Virus record (IMG/VR): IMGVR_UViG_3300042519_001676
Location: 20,295-84,294 of that record
Reading direction: 5' to 3' (one strand)
From: a virus
DNA: 64,000 nt
Part shown: piece after piece, positions 1 to 7,673 of the stretch
How positions within the stretch are numbered: the first letter of the stretch is position 1
Layout of the letters: the number at the start of each line of letters is the position of its first letter
Notes under the pieces: generated by a model
Database searches by the model: none
What the model was told of the DNA's origin: nothing
The model's input: only the letters and a program-made list of their open reading frames with translations
Program-made: the position numbers and the translations under genes

Positions 1-163
1 ATTGGAATCCATCGTTACTGAACAGCACACCACCACGTTTTCTTGTGTCTTGATGATCTCCATTGTGATGGCAACAGACTGCGTTGAAACCTATCCAGCC
101 ACTAGGAGTTGTCTTCCTTTTAGGAGGCAGAAAAGTTTGTACGGAAGCCTGTATGAGATTCAT
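1..163 (-). CDS. Partial N-terminal fragment, possible DNA primase (gp61-like)
   Basis: The reading frame starts at an ATG at 161-163, 9 bases after the stop of the upstream gene, and runs open for 54 codons off the left edge. The visible protein has a basic start (PPKRKTTPSGW) followed by a motif with two adjacent cysteines and two adjacent histidines (FNAVCCHHNG), then DTRKRGG. A short Cys/His cluster followed by a basic Gly-rich stretch is what I would expect of the zinc-binding N-terminus of a phage primase, and a primase would fit the neighbouring replication genes. The name is an inference from this small fragment. That the frame is coding is better supported by its tight spacing, strand and absence of stops. 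Confidence 0.5.
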   Translation of the reverse strand, partial: MNLIQASVQTFLPPKRKTTPSGWIGFNAVCCHHNGDHQDTRKRGGVLFSNDGFQ

Positions 164-172
164 ACATACAGT

Positions 173-1291
173 TTAGCTTCTTACAAGTACTTTGTCAATT
201 TTTCCGTTTGGATAATAAGCCGAACCAGGAGTAGGATTGCCTGGCATTTCAGGACTGTAGAAGTTTAACAGATTTGGTAAATTTGAATTATCAGGATACC
301 ATTTTACTCTAACATCACTCCAAATGCCTACTGCATTTGCATAATCTACACCGGTAAAATTTGTATAGGTTTTAGTTTCTAATGTTGCATAATTAGCAAA
401 GTTAGAAGGTGCATTGTCCAAGGTTGCTTGCACATCTACGGTGCCAGTGTAATTGGTAAAATACATAGCGATTGTAGTGGCCTGACTCATTTCAGGATTT
501 GCACGTAAGTTTCCAGAATAGAATTCATATCTATTAGGTTCGACGTCCCTATTTGCAAAATATTTAAAGGCAGCAGTTTCTAAACTGTCTTTCAATACTG
601 GTACAAGTTCGCTAGTTAATCTTGCAACTCCGGCAATATTATAATATGTGTTTGAATATGCAGGGATAGATGAACCATCATTGTCAGTCAATGTAACTGA
701 AAAATTATAGTAACCGTTATGTAGTTCTCGAGTGTCGTTTTCAGTCAACGATAATACCGCTAGTCCGCGAGTTGCAGTAGTAACACCGTTGTCAATAACT
801 TCAAGTGTTTTCTGCACAACCATTCTATTTTGTTCTGCATCAAACATAGAAAATACAAAATTATGATTGAAAGTAACCGCGGTGCCCGATGTTATAGTTT
901 CAGTAATGGGTGATAGGAATTGTCCTAGATCAGCATCGTATTGTGGATCTAAGTTATCAAGTGTTAGGGTATTTGAATTAATTGCAGAAATATAAGTGCC
1001 GTTAGTTACACTATCACTGTTCACTAGCATACCTACTTGGACATTGGTAGCATCGGCTACTGTGAGTAAATTAGAAGCAGATGTTGCAGCCCCAACAGTA
1101 CTAGATGCAGCTAAAATTCTAACTAATTTTTGATCAGAGTTTTTAAACTGTAGCTGTACCTTGTTTTTAAGTCCTCTTTGTAATTTTAACTCTCGTTGGT
1201 ACATAGTTTCATGTGTCCTTGTTATATCGTCGTCCAGATCTAATTGTACACTGAACAAATTGGAGTATAAATAGATTGGTAATTTCTGCAT
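173..1291 (-). CDS. Virion structural protein (372 aa), T4-like phage type
   Basis: A 372-residue protein starting MQKLPIYLYSN. I chose the ATG at 1289-1291 over an upstream in-frame ATG at 1342 because a late promoter box (ATAAATA on the minus strand) ends exactly 5 bases before it. The middle (YYNFSVTLTDNDG, then PAYSNTYYNIAG) resembles a beta-sandwich virion protein. Residues about 55-100 carry an inserted GM-V-xx-GTYI-type unit that recurs in looser form in the partial protein at the right edge. The late promoter and composition suggest a virion component. The exact role (baseplate, neck or fibre attachment) cannot be read from the sequence. No signal peptide or membrane segment is seen. 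Confidence 0.65.
   Translation of the reverse strand: MQKLPIYLYSNLFSVQLDLDDDITRTHETMYQRELKLQRGLKNKVQLQFKNSDQKLVRILAASSTVGAATSASNLLTVADATNVQVGMLVNSDSVTNGTYISAINSNTLTLDNLDPQYDADLGQFLSPITETITSGTAVTFNHNFVFSMFDAEQNRMVVQKTLEVIDNGVTTATRGLAVLSLTENDTRELHNGYYNFSVTLTDNDGSSIPAYSNTYYNIAGVARLTSELVPVLKDSLETAAFKYFANRDVEPNRYEFYSGNLRANPEMSQATTIAMYFTNYTGTVDVQATLDNAPSNFANYATLETKTYTNFTGVDYANAVGIWSDVRVKWYPDNSNLPNLLNFYSPEMPGNPTPGSAYYPNGKIDKVLVRS
1266..1273 (+). promoter_or_regulatory. Late promoter box, exact TATAAATA
   Basis: An exact match to the T4 late consensus TATAAATA on the plus strand, about 32 bases before the ATG at 1306. It lies inside the first codons of the divergent minus-strand gene, so the two transcription units would overlap at their 5' ends. 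Confidence 0.6.
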
Positions 1292-1296
1292 ACATA

Positions 1297-1303
1297 TATT
1301 TAT
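1297..1303 (-). promoter_or_regulatory. Late promoter box, 5 nt from ATG
   Basis: Minus-strand ATAAATA ends 5 bases before the ATG at 1291, the spacing expected between a T4-type late -10 box and its transcription start. There is no Shine-Dalgarno, so the mRNA would be leaderless. Confidence 0.6.
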
Positions 1304-1305
1304 TA

Positions 1306-1689
1306 ATGACCAACAAGGACGAGTTTCAACAAAAGTTTCCATTCATAACCTGCATCAAAACCTCAGATAATGAGTATATAGGTATCATTGTAAATCACGA
1401 TGATAACGTTACTAGCATATACAACTATGCTGATATACGCAACGAAGAACATAAACACTTGTTCTTAGAAATGGGAGAAGTTTGGTGGTGGGAAAGTAAT
1501 AGGAAAATCCCTATCAACATTTTTCTAAAACAAGAAATGGTGGCTTTCAGGCCTTTTATAAAAACATTCAACAGCAAAGATGTTGAAATTATTTTTGGGC
1601 CAATTGTTAATCTAGGTGAGATTGCTGAAAAGCGTGTCAAACGCAAGAGCATTCAACTGGTTAGAAGTGTTAAGAAAAAGGGTAGCTAA
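1306..1689 (+). CDS. Hypothetical protein (127 aa), late plus-strand gene
   Basis: A 127-residue protein beginning MTNKDEFQQKFPFITC. The start is the first ATG after the TATAAATA box at 1266-1273; an upstream TTG at 1276 is rejected because it would lie before the predicted transcript start. The protein is mixed alpha/beta with a WWW cluster (EVWWWESN) near residue 58 and a strongly basic C-terminus (KRVKRKSIQLVRSVKKKGS), suggesting nucleic-acid or membrane-surface contact. It is an isolated plus-strand gene among minus-strand genes. Its 3' end overlaps the convergent DnaE-like gene by 20 bases. I do not recognise a family. Confidence 0.6.
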   Translation: MTNKDEFQQKFPFITCIKTSDNEYIGIIVNHDDNVTSIYNYADIRNEEHKHLFLEMGEVWWWESNRKIPINIFLKQEMVAFRPFIKTFNSKDVEIIFGPIVNLGEIAEKRVKRKSIQLVRSVKKKGS

Positions 1690-2248
1690 CCCGTTCGCAA
1701 ATCAAGTTAAGTTGAACAACAATAACGTGAGCATAAGCAACAGCATGAGCCTTCTTAAAGAAATAAGCATCATCCGTTTTAGTCCATATCTCCTGTTGGA
1801 TACCTTGGAAACCTTCTTTCTCGCATACTGGGATGAGATGTTTTTTACCCGGGCGGAGAAGTGCAAGGAACATGGATAATTCTTCAATGCTCTTAGGCTT
1901 TAATTTTGCAATCAATTGATGATACCCATTGATATGAAACAGCTGGTCACATACCGCCGGATCTTCTAATAAGTCCCAAAGCGGCTCAGCTGCTAATAAT
2001 TCTTTAAGATGTTCTTCATTACGGACACCTTCATATGCACTAACATTTAAAAAATCAATTTTAAAGTAGCCTCGAGATTCTGCTTCTTTATAATTGATAT
2101 TGGCATTGCCGGTTAATGAGTTAACAGGAATTGCATGACAATACGCACCTGTGTTATGTTTCTTTCCGTCTTCAAGACAAGCAGGCACATGCTGAATTAT
2201 ATCCAACACATTTGAACGATTTAAGAAATCTATATCAATATCAGGCAA
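1670..2248 (-). CDS. Miniature DnaE-like protein (DNA polymerase III alpha core motifs)
   Basis: This 192-residue protein carries, in the correct order, the landmark motifs of bacterial replicative polymerase DnaE: PDIDIDF at residues 2-8 (DnaE PDFDVDF, with two catalytic aspartates), an HxTGxxxHAIP-like segment at 31-41, KIDFL at 63-67 (the third catalytic aspartate), LFHINGYHQLIAKLKPKS then LALLRPG at 128-134, and KKAHAVAYAHV at 165-175 (DnaE NKSHAAAYA). All three palm aspartates appear kept (D5, D7, D65). The PHP domain, most of the fingers, the beta-binding region and the OB/tau regions are absent, against about 1,100 residues in real DnaE. It overlaps the start of its minus-strand neighbour by 8 bases. 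Whether it polymerises, primes, or is a decoy/assembly factor is unknown. Confidence 0.7.
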   Translation of the reverse strand: MPDIDIDFLNRSNVLDIIQHVPACLEDGKKHNTGAYCHAIPVNSLTGNANINYKEAESRGYFKIDFLNVSAYEGVRNEEHLKELLAAEPLWDLLEDPAVCDQLFHINGYHQLIAKLKPKSIEELSMFLALLRPGKKHLIPVCEKEGFQGIQQEIWTKTDDAYFFKKAHAVAYAHVIVVQLNLICERVSYPFS

Positions 2249-2933
2249 TTCCAGTCTCCCTACAAATTTCTTTTACAAACGCCACATCCGCCGGGCAGTC
2301 TCTAAATTTCTTTGACCAAAAAGATAAATCTAATGTTTGATTAATCATATCCAATTGCTCGTCATTAAACATTCTCATTAGTTCAACTCCGCTCCCAGAA
2401 TTTAGAACTAACCAGGGACTGACTTTTCCATCTCTAATATGATGTACTGCACGATTTACATTTACGTATTTGAAGTAATGTGCAAAATTTGCATTTTGTT
2501 CTTCGCCCCATTCCATCATATATTGCAAGCTTCTTTCAATAGCACTTTCTACAGGCTCTATTTTGATCAGCTCACTTAGATATTTGTCATACAGATCATC
2601 TCTACACCAATGATCTAATTTAATTCCGCTCTTAACTACGTAGTCGATAAATCGTTCTGGATACAAAGGATTTACATTGTTAATAAAGCTACCAAATTTT
2701 ACAAAGGCATTATAGTATGCACTCTTACAAAAGTCACTATAGGGTTTTTGTTTTTTTGCAGCCTGAGTAAGTTGATAAAATCTGTTGTAGGCAAAGAATC
2801 CCATCTGGACTCTTTTTTCATCCTTTTGTAGCACTCGCCTTTTTCGTTCACACATATGAGCAACAAGAGTTTTCTCTTGCATAAAACTCTTGTTACAATG
2901 CACACATGTAAAAGGTTGGTCAACTAACTCCAT
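2241..2933 (-). CDS. Zinc-finger protein (230 aa), function unknown
   Basis: The N-terminus is a C2H2/C2HC-type zinc finger: C10 and C13, then H26 and C28, with the classical spacing and a basic tail (ERKRRVLQKDEKR). The remaining 200 residues are helical, rich in aromatic residues (GFFAYNRFYQL; FAHYFKYVNVNRAVHH), and have no motif I can name. The finger points to DNA, RNA or protein binding. The gene sits between the DnaE-like and clamp-loader-like genes, with an 8-base overlap at its 3' end and an abutting start (2933) at its 5' end. It is therefore probably co-expressed with replication functions. The assignment as a gene is strong; the function is open. Confidence 0.75.
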   Translation of the reverse strand: MELVDQPFTCVHCNKSFMQEKTLVAHMCERKRRVLQKDEKRVQMGFFAYNRFYQLTQAAKKQKPYSDFCKSAYYNAFVKFGSFINNVNPLYPERFIDYVVKSGIKLDHWCRDDLYDKYLSELIKIEPVESAIERSLQYMMEWGEEQNANFAHYFKYVNVNRAVHHIRDGKVSPWLVLNSGSGVELMRMFNDEQLDMINQTLDLSFWSKKFRDCPADVAFVKEICRETGIA

Positions 2934-3394
2934 TACTCGTATTCTTTCCGTTGTTTCTTATCAAATCCCATTTTATCAAACAATTCTTGTTTGTCTTTAT
3001 CGTCCATCAATGATGCTAACACTTTGATATCACTTAACTTCATTGCAGGATATAATTCTTCAAGAAGCTTCTCAATCTTGTTTGCTTTGCCTTTGGCACC
3101 TGACTTCAGGTATGTGTATTTGACAGGCACACCAACTCCGCAACTGGCAAATAATTGCCAAAGAAGTTGCTTATGACCTTTACTTAAAGTCCAGTGATTG
3201 ATATTGACAAGATCATTAACTCGTTCGAGAATGAACTGATATGTTTCGGGATCAACTTGAGGATTGCTTACATATCTCATTAAAATATACGGACTAAAAA
3301 CTTTCTTCTCTTCGTCAGTTAAGTTCTTATAAAAATCGTGGTCTCTACGATTTACCGCTGTTAATTCTCTGCCAATGTCTAGTTTTGCTGCCAT
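2933..3394 (-). CDS. Possible clamp-loader small subunit (gp62-like)
   Basis: A 153-residue alpha-helical protein. The segment LTDEEKKVFSPYILMRYVSN, followed by a VNDLVNINHWTLSKGHKQLLW-type helix, resembles the N-terminal part of phage clamp-loader small subunits (T4 gp62 family), where a short Pro-aromatic motif and Arg precede conserved helices. The C-terminus is Lys-rich (KDKQELFDKMGFDKKQRKEYE). T4 gp62 is 187 residues, so the length is somewhat short. The gene shares position 2933 with the start of the zinc-finger gene, an arrangement suited to translational coupling. The assignment is a weak family resemblance plus context; no catalytic motif is expected for this subunit. Confidence 0.45.
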   Translation of the reverse strand: MAAKLDIGRELTAVNRRDHDFYKNLTDEEKKVFSPYILMRYVSNPQVDPETYQFILERVNDLVNINHWTLSKGHKQLLWQLFASCGVGVPVKYTYLKSGAKGKANKIEKLLEELYPAMKLSDIKVLASLMDDKDKQELFDKMGFDKKQRKEYE

Positions 3395-3396
3395 GT

Positions 3397-3696
3397 TTAT
3401 ACCGGATGATGAGGAACTTTATATTCTTTGTCTTTGCTTAGATAGTACAATATTTTAACACGTTCTAAGGCGTTTTCCAATTCTTTATTGTCCAAGGCTG
3501 CTTGTCTAATATCATGCCATAACTGAGATTCGCTAGGCGTACTCATATAATTTCTGTGATCTAACGGATCCCTATGATAGTCGTATCCCACAACGGTCCT
3601 TTCAGTGCTACCTTGTTCGCGGGCATATACAGTGCCGCCTACTCGTTCGTAAATTAGCTTAACGTTCGGAGTCAGACTGCCCATACGTATATCCAT
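3397..3696 (-). CDS. Hypothetical protein (99 aa)
   Basis: A 99-residue protein, MDIRMGSLTPNVKLIYERVG at the start, with a conserved-looking core (YDYHRDPLDHRNYM) and a C-terminal helix (ALERVKILYYLSKDKEY). It overlaps the preceding small gene by 38 bases in another frame and stops 2 bases before the clamp-loader-like gene. The GYDYHRDP element is suggestive of a small binding fold but I cannot name it. An internal ATG at codon 5 is an alternative start. Confidence 0.6.
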   Translation of the reverse strand: MDIRMGSLTPNVKLIYERVGGTVYAREQGSTERTVVGYDYHRDPLDHRNYMSTPSESQLWHDIRQAALDNKELENALERVKILYYLSKDKEYKVPHHPV

Positions 3697-3817
3697 ATTG
3701 TGAATGTGCCCAGCGAGAAAATCGTTCTAATCCTTCTCGATCATTCGGATAACTCTCTGAATAGATTCTAATTAGTCTATTCAATGTTTCAAATATTTGC
3801 GGTTCAGTATACGGCAT
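3659..3817 (-). CDS. Small hypothetical protein (52 aa)
   Basis: A 52-residue frame filling a stretch that otherwise has no gene. The ATG at 3815-3817 follows the stop of the upstream gene by a single base (TAATATG), with AAGGTG about 8 bases before it as Shine-Dalgarno. The protein starts MPYTEPQIFETLNRLIRIYS and continues with an acidic/aromatic helix (GLERFSRWAHSQYGYTYGQ). Most of it is amphipathic helix. Its 3' end overlaps the 99-residue gene by 38 bases. The spacing, ribosome site and helical composition make coding likely. Confidence 0.6.
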   Translation of the reverse strand: MPYTEPQIFETLNRLIRIYSESYPNDREGLERFSRWAHSQYGYTYGQSDSER

Positions 3818-3818
3818 A

Positions 3819-4322
3819 TTACCAGCACCTTGAGTAATCTACTAGTTCACTTTGACGACTGACTTCTTTAACAAAGTATGCACACGGAGGTTTAGGATCG
3901 TTGTTTAACGGAGTACATAACAGTTGTCCTGGCTTCATTTTAGGAAAATACCAACGAACATCTTGATACACATCAACAATATCAATATCGTAAAACTCGG
4001 GTCTAAATGAGCTCAATGGATTAAAAATAAATGTTCTAAAGCCGCGATCATTCAAACTAGTCAGAGGTATAATTTCCATATCGGGACCCTCTGGGTCTCC
4101 TACAATAGTACACCAATCTAATGGCATGTTTACAGTATATGGCCCGACTTTAAGTACCGCAGCAGGTGCAGTGAACGACTCTAAGAATATTAGAGGAATA
4201 TAAAAATAGTCAGGATTTTGTGGATCGCTATTGTCCATAACACTGAATCTGAGATCTTCATCAACCTCATCTGGTAGGTCGTTTAGATGATAAATCTTAT
4301 TATCAAGTGTGAGAATTTGCAT
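3819..4322 (-). CDS. Hypothetical protein (167 aa) upstream of small genes, downstream of uvsW
   Basis: A 167-residue acidic protein starting MQILTLDNKIYHLNDLPDEV. It shares position 4322 with the end of uvsW, so the two are probably translationally coupled. It is rich in Pro, Asp and aromatics (DYFYIPLIFLESFTAP; FNPLSSFRPEFYDIDIVDVY) and looks like a compact beta fold. No enzyme motif, membrane segment or zinc site is apparent. The tight coupling suggests a role in replication/recombination or its regulation, but that is inference only. Confidence 0.6.
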   Translation of the reverse strand: MQILTLDNKIYHLNDLPDEVDEDLRFSVMDNSDPQNPDYFYIPLIFLESFTAPAAVLKVGPYTVNMPLDWCTIVGDPEGPDMEIIPLTSLNDRGFRTFIFNPLSSFRPEFYDIDIVDVYQDVRWYFPKMKPGQLLCTPLNNDPKPPCAYFVKEVSRQSELVDYSRCW

Positions 4323-5779
4323 TAATATTTTACCTTTTCAATTGTGAACGGATACTTGGCGTCTTTGTAGAACTTCTTTCGTTCAGTAAGGTGTCTCTTC
4401 GCATACTTCGTCGACGCTGTAATATCCCAGATTTGTACAAAGTCTTTGTCGTCTGCTTTTCTAATGCCTCGCCCAATGCTTTGTATAACCCTTGTAAAGC
4501 TCTTTCCGGACTCAACCATAACCAAATTAAAAATACGGGGGATATTAAGACCCACAGCGGCCACACCATAAGTCGCCACAATAATCTTTTTATCAGCAGT
4601 TCTAACTTCGTCATACTCAGTCTTCCGGTCTTTAGTTTTTACTTCTCCCGAGATAAAGACACTATCTGGGATGTTGTCTACTATTATACGTCCTGTTTCA
4701 ATCCTGTCAACCAGTACTAACGTATTTCCACTTTCTGCAATTCCTGCAACCAGTTTACTAATCCATGCAACTCGATCTTCATCGGTCACTAGATACTTTA
4801 GTTCTTCAGGATAACTGCCAAATTCTTTCCACTCAGCAGTTTGGATAACATTTACATGGCAGGTGCTTAGTACTCCTGCCTCTTGCAGAGTATGTGCCTT
4901 AACTGTGTGTACTACTTCGCCTAATGCACATTTAATATTTTGAAAATCTATATCTTCTTTAGGCACAGTTCCGGTTAGTCCCCAACGAATGGGTGCATTG
5001 GCAAGATTGTTGGTTAACAGTTTCTTCAACACTTCTGCCTTGGCCATATGCACCTCATCAACCATTACTGTTTGAACACCTTCAAGTAATTCTGCCAGTG
5101 TTAATAACTCTTCGTCGGTGGTATTTTTAGATCTCTTGTCAAGAATATTCAAACTTTGCCAAGTACAGATAGTATGTGTCTTATCAAGATTTTTTCTATC
5201 TCCGTAGTACACTCCGACGTCTAATCCGCAGTTAATGAAGTCTTCTTCAGTTTGTTCAACTAGACTTTTGTTAGGAACAATGGTCACAGTTCGACCATAT
5301 TTTTCACAGATTTTTGCCAACGTGGCTGTGGTAATTGTCTTACCAAAGCCCGTGGCAATTTCTTGAATGCACTGAGGATTTTCTAGAAACTTGTTAACAA
5401 CTTCAACTTGATCATCACGCAGTCTAATCTTTGATCCGGCAAACCGATGACCTTCAGGCCATGTTTGGTCACCCCAAAAATCTTCAGCAACTAGGTCAAA
5501 GCTCAAGGCCATAGGAACACGATGATCTTCTAGTACAGGATCGTAACCCTGATGTACTAATTCCTCAATAACATCAGGTAACATACTCATATAGGTAGTG
5601 CCACCAAGTCCAAAGAAGCTAGTGCAACCGTCCCAACGACCTAATTTATAAGCAGGCAAGTAGCGAGCTTTTTGATCAAAATATTTGAATTTTGTAACCA
5701 GTTTTTTTCTTGTGTCAAGGTCTAAGTTTTCAATTTTTACATTGACTTCATCCTTGATTATAATTTTACAATAGGCCAA
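4322..5779 (-). CDS. uvsW: UvsW, superfamily 2 DNA/RNA-DNA helicase
   Basis: A 485-residue SF2 helicase matching T4 UvsW in length and layout. An N-terminal domain (residues 1-115, with GRWDGCTSFFG) precedes the motor: RDDQ near 121 (Q motif), Walker A ATGFGKT at 142-148, DEVH at 241-244 (motif II), LTGT at 268-271 (motif III) and QSIGRGIR at 433-440 (motif VI). UvsW unwinds branched DNA and R-loops and regresses forks during recombination-dependent replication and repair. In T4 it is the late switch that removes RNA primers at R-loop origins. The gene overlaps its upstream HARP-like neighbour by 14 bases, and uvsX and SSB lie in the same minus-strand run. Confidence 0.93.
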   Translation of the reverse strand: MAYCKIIIKDEVNVKIENLDLDTRKKLVTKFKYFDQKARYLPAYKLGRWDGCTSFFGLGGTTYMSMLPDVIEELVHQGYDPVLEDHRVPMALSFDLVAEDFWGDQTWPEGHRFAGSKIRLRDDQVEVVNKFLENPQCIQEIATGFGKTITTATLAKICEKYGRTVTIVPNKSLVEQTEEDFINCGLDVGVYYGDRKNLDKTHTICTWQSLNILDKRSKNTTDEELLTLAELLEGVQTVMVDEVHMAKAEVLKKLLTNNLANAPIRWGLTGTVPKEDIDFQNIKCALGEVVHTVKAHTLQEAGVLSTCHVNVIQTAEWKEFGSYPEELKYLVTDEDRVAWISKLVAGIAESGNTLVLVDRIETGRIIVDNIPDSVFISGEVKTKDRKTEYDEVRTADKKIIVATYGVAAVGLNIPRIFNLVMVESGKSFTRVIQSIGRGIRKADDKDFVQIWDITASTKYAKRHLTERKKFYKDAKYPFTIEKVKY

Positions 5780-6968
5780 ACTGGTATCCTGATTTAGTTT
5801 TATCTGTATATCTAATTACGTCTGCCCTACCATCCAAGTATGTAGAAACACTATAGTGAACTCCGGACAGACTTCCTAGATTTACAATTAGTTTAAATTC
5901 TATGCCACTTTTAATCAATGGTTTAGGAATCTTTTGGCTGACAAATACAATTTTAGTGTTATCGTTAATAGGGTTGTTTAAGTTGTTCTGTTTTACTAGT
6001 TCGTTAAACATGCCACCGGTGTCACTGTCTAGTCTAAACAATACACTAATGTCTTTTTCTTTAAATCCTTGAGATTTTAACCAGGTAGTCCATGTTTTTA
6101 AAGTGAAGAATTCGCCGTAGCCGGGAATGATGATCAATGCGGGAACATTATGCTTGAACAGCTCAGTAAACTGATCAATACTATTTTCATTGACGTCAAA
6201 TTCTGGCTTATTCGATATCGATTCTTCTAAAAACGATGTCAGAACTGGTGAAAAATTTGCATTTTTTATCAGATTTTCAACAGTTTCGTCCCATGTACTA
6301 ATGCCGTAGTGCTTGGCCAGTAACAGAGTCTCAATTAGATCATTAGATTCAGGTTGAGGTACTGTTCGATATACATTCTTGAACAAGTACTGGTTATTTT
6401 CGTAAGCCACTGTGGGTACATAGTTTTCCATATTTTCAAGAATTTCGGAAATTTGACCAGAAAATTCAAGAAATTCAGGATCCACTATAAAACTATCATT
6501 TAGGATATGTTGAGTGATCCATAGTACATTATTTTCTTCTAAGGCAAACTTCCATGCCTTAGAGTCACCGTTCCACTCCACAGTTTTAACTTTTACTTCT
6601 GATTTGAATTTTCTAATTTTTTCAACAATTTCCTCAGAAAATGGAAATTTTATCAAAATTTCCTTCCCTTCTATTTTAATGGACTTTTCTTGAAGTGCAG
6701 GTTCTATTAAATTAAATTTAAACTCAGGAGCATCAAGGGCCACGGTAACTGCGGTGCCGAGGTCAGCGGTAAGCTGGCCTTGGTATTTTTTACAAAGACG
6801 TAAAACCAGTGATCGTTGCTTCTCTGTGAAGCCTCGGCCAGCTGATGGATTGGCCGCAAGGCTGTGTACTACTTTTTCATCCATTGCCCATAAAGAGATT
6901 GGATTAGAAAATAGATAGCTTCCGGTGTTACCGAGCCTACAGATGAGATCTTCAATGTAGAGTTTCAT
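5766..6968 (-). CDS. HARP-like protein (400 aa) coupled to UvsW
   Basis: A 400-residue protein with no complete helicase motor of its own. Residues about 105-155 (FPFSEEIVEKIRKF, then VKTVEWNGDSKAWKFALEEN) look like a HARP domain, the DNA-binding module that SMARCAL1-type annealing helicases carry next to an SF2 motor. The C-terminal half has alternating hydrophobic strands (ALIIIPGYG; TKIVFVSQ; FKLIVNLGS) like a degenerate RecA-type fold without a Walker A. The gene overlaps uvsW by 14 bases, which suggests a DNA-remodelling partner for UvsW. The HARP reading is mine by eye, so moderate for the domain and low for the role. Confidence 0.5.
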   Translation of the reverse strand: MKLYIEDLICRLGNTGSYLFSNPISLWAMDEKVVHSLAANPSAGRGFTEKQRSLVLRLCKKYQGQLTADLGTAVTVALDAPEFKFNLIEPALQEKSIKIEGKEILIKFPFSEEIVEKIRKFKSEVKVKTVEWNGDSKAWKFALEENNVLWITQHILNDSFIVDPEFLEFSGQISEILENMENYVPTVAYENNQYLFKNVYRTVPQPESNDLIETLLLAKHYGISTWDETVENLIKNANFSPVLTSFLEESISNKPEFDVNENSIDQFTELFKHNVPALIIIPGYGEFFTLKTWTTWLKSQGFKEKDISVLFRLDSDTGGMFNELVKQNNLNNPINDNTKIVFVSQKIPKPLIKSGIEFKLIVNLGSLSGVHYSVSTYLDGRADVIRYTDKTKSGYQFGLL

Positions 6969-6969
6969 T

Positions 6970-7425
6970 TTATATTGACACGTCTTCCATACCGGCGGTA
7001 CGGAGTTTAATGATGTTACTAACTTGCCACTGTTTTATGTCTAATCCCTTGATAATACCCAACCATTGATTACGCAAGAGTGCAAACTCATTAATGATCT
7101 TTTCCATATCAACTACGTCTGCTTCGCCGTCGACATATTTTTCAACATCTCTAGAACTAAGAGCCCTAGCATAGTTTTCTAAATATTTTTTAAAGGTCTT
7201 TGATCTGATTCTGCGAAGTTCAATGTTCAGGTATTCGAGGATACCTTCAATTTCTTGAAGTTGATTAAATCGATGTGCTACAATTCCTGGTAAGGCGGCA
7301 GAAGTTTTTTCTATGTTGCCATAGACTTTAACCTCGCCCCTTGCCTGTTCTAATTCGGAATAGTAATGATCGATACAGCCTGGTAAGTGAGCAATATCAT
7401 TGCTAACTTTGCTGTACCAGTTCAT
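6970..7425 (-). CDS. Possible UvsY-position recombination mediator (151 aa)
   Basis: A 151-residue helical protein starting MNWYSKVSNDIAHLPG. The central part (residues 55-110) is a predicted coiled coil (EIEGILEYLNIELRRIRSK) followed by a charged linker (VEKYVDGEADVVD) and a C-terminal helix ending near GLDIKQWQVSNIIKLR. T4 UvsY is a 137-residue helical oligomer that loads UvsX onto gp32-coated ssDNA. Size, coiled-coil nature and position between uvsW and uvsX/gp32 fit that role. I do not see a decisive UvsY signature, so the assignment rests mostly on context. The start overlaps the preceding stop (TAATG). Confidence 0.5.
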   Translation of the reverse strand: MNWYSKVSNDIAHLPGCIDHYYSELEQARGEVKVYGNIEKTSAALPGIVAHRFNQLQEIEGILEYLNIELRRIRSKTFKKYLENYARALSSRDVEKYVDGEADVVDMEKIINEFALLRNQWLGIIKGLDIKQWQVSNIIKLRTAGMEDVSI

Positions 7426-7673
7426 TAATAGTCCTCGTCTTCTTCGGAATAACCGTCGTCTTCTTCGTCTTCGAATTCTTTTTCTTCATCAACCACTGCC
7501 TTAACAGCAATGTCTAGATGAGGATCATATCCCATAAGAGCTTCAAGTGCGGCAATTTCGACATCCTTGCCTAACAAGAAATCAACGTACTGATGAGCAG
7601 CCAATTCTTTGTTTTTGTCTGGGATATATTCTCGGAAGGTATCCCATACCTCCATAATCAATGCTTCTTCCAT
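7425..7673 (-). CDS. Small acidic protein (82 aa) downstream of uvsX
   Basis: An 82-residue protein with an N-terminal helical domain (WDTFREYIPDKNKELAAHQYVDFLL) and a C-terminal tail almost entirely Asp/Glu (EEKEFEDEEDDGYSEEDEDY). Both ends overlap neighbours in the TAATG style (with uvsX at 7673 and the mediator-like gene at 7425), so the three are translationally coupled. A polyanionic tail can mimic DNA or dock on positively charged recombination proteins such as UvsX or SSB. That is inference; the family is not recognised. Confidence 0.7.
   Translation of the reverse strand: MEEALIMEVWDTFREYIPDKNKELAAHQYVDFLLGKDVEIAALEALMGYDPHLDIAVKAVVDEEKEFEDEEDDGYSEEDEDY

Noticed and set aside
2-268. 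Plus-strand frame at the left edge
   Set aside because: It lies opposite the partial minus-strand gene and the end of the structural gene, has no ribosome site, and disagrees with local strand and composition.
1292-1342. Upstream in-frame ATG for the 372-residue structural protein
   Set aside because: It lies upstream of the late box that is exactly 5 bases from the internal ATG, and would overlap the opposing gene more extensively.
4391-4720. Plus-strand frame inside uvsW
   Set aside because: It is the complement of the conserved helicase motor (motif VI region) and has no independent support.
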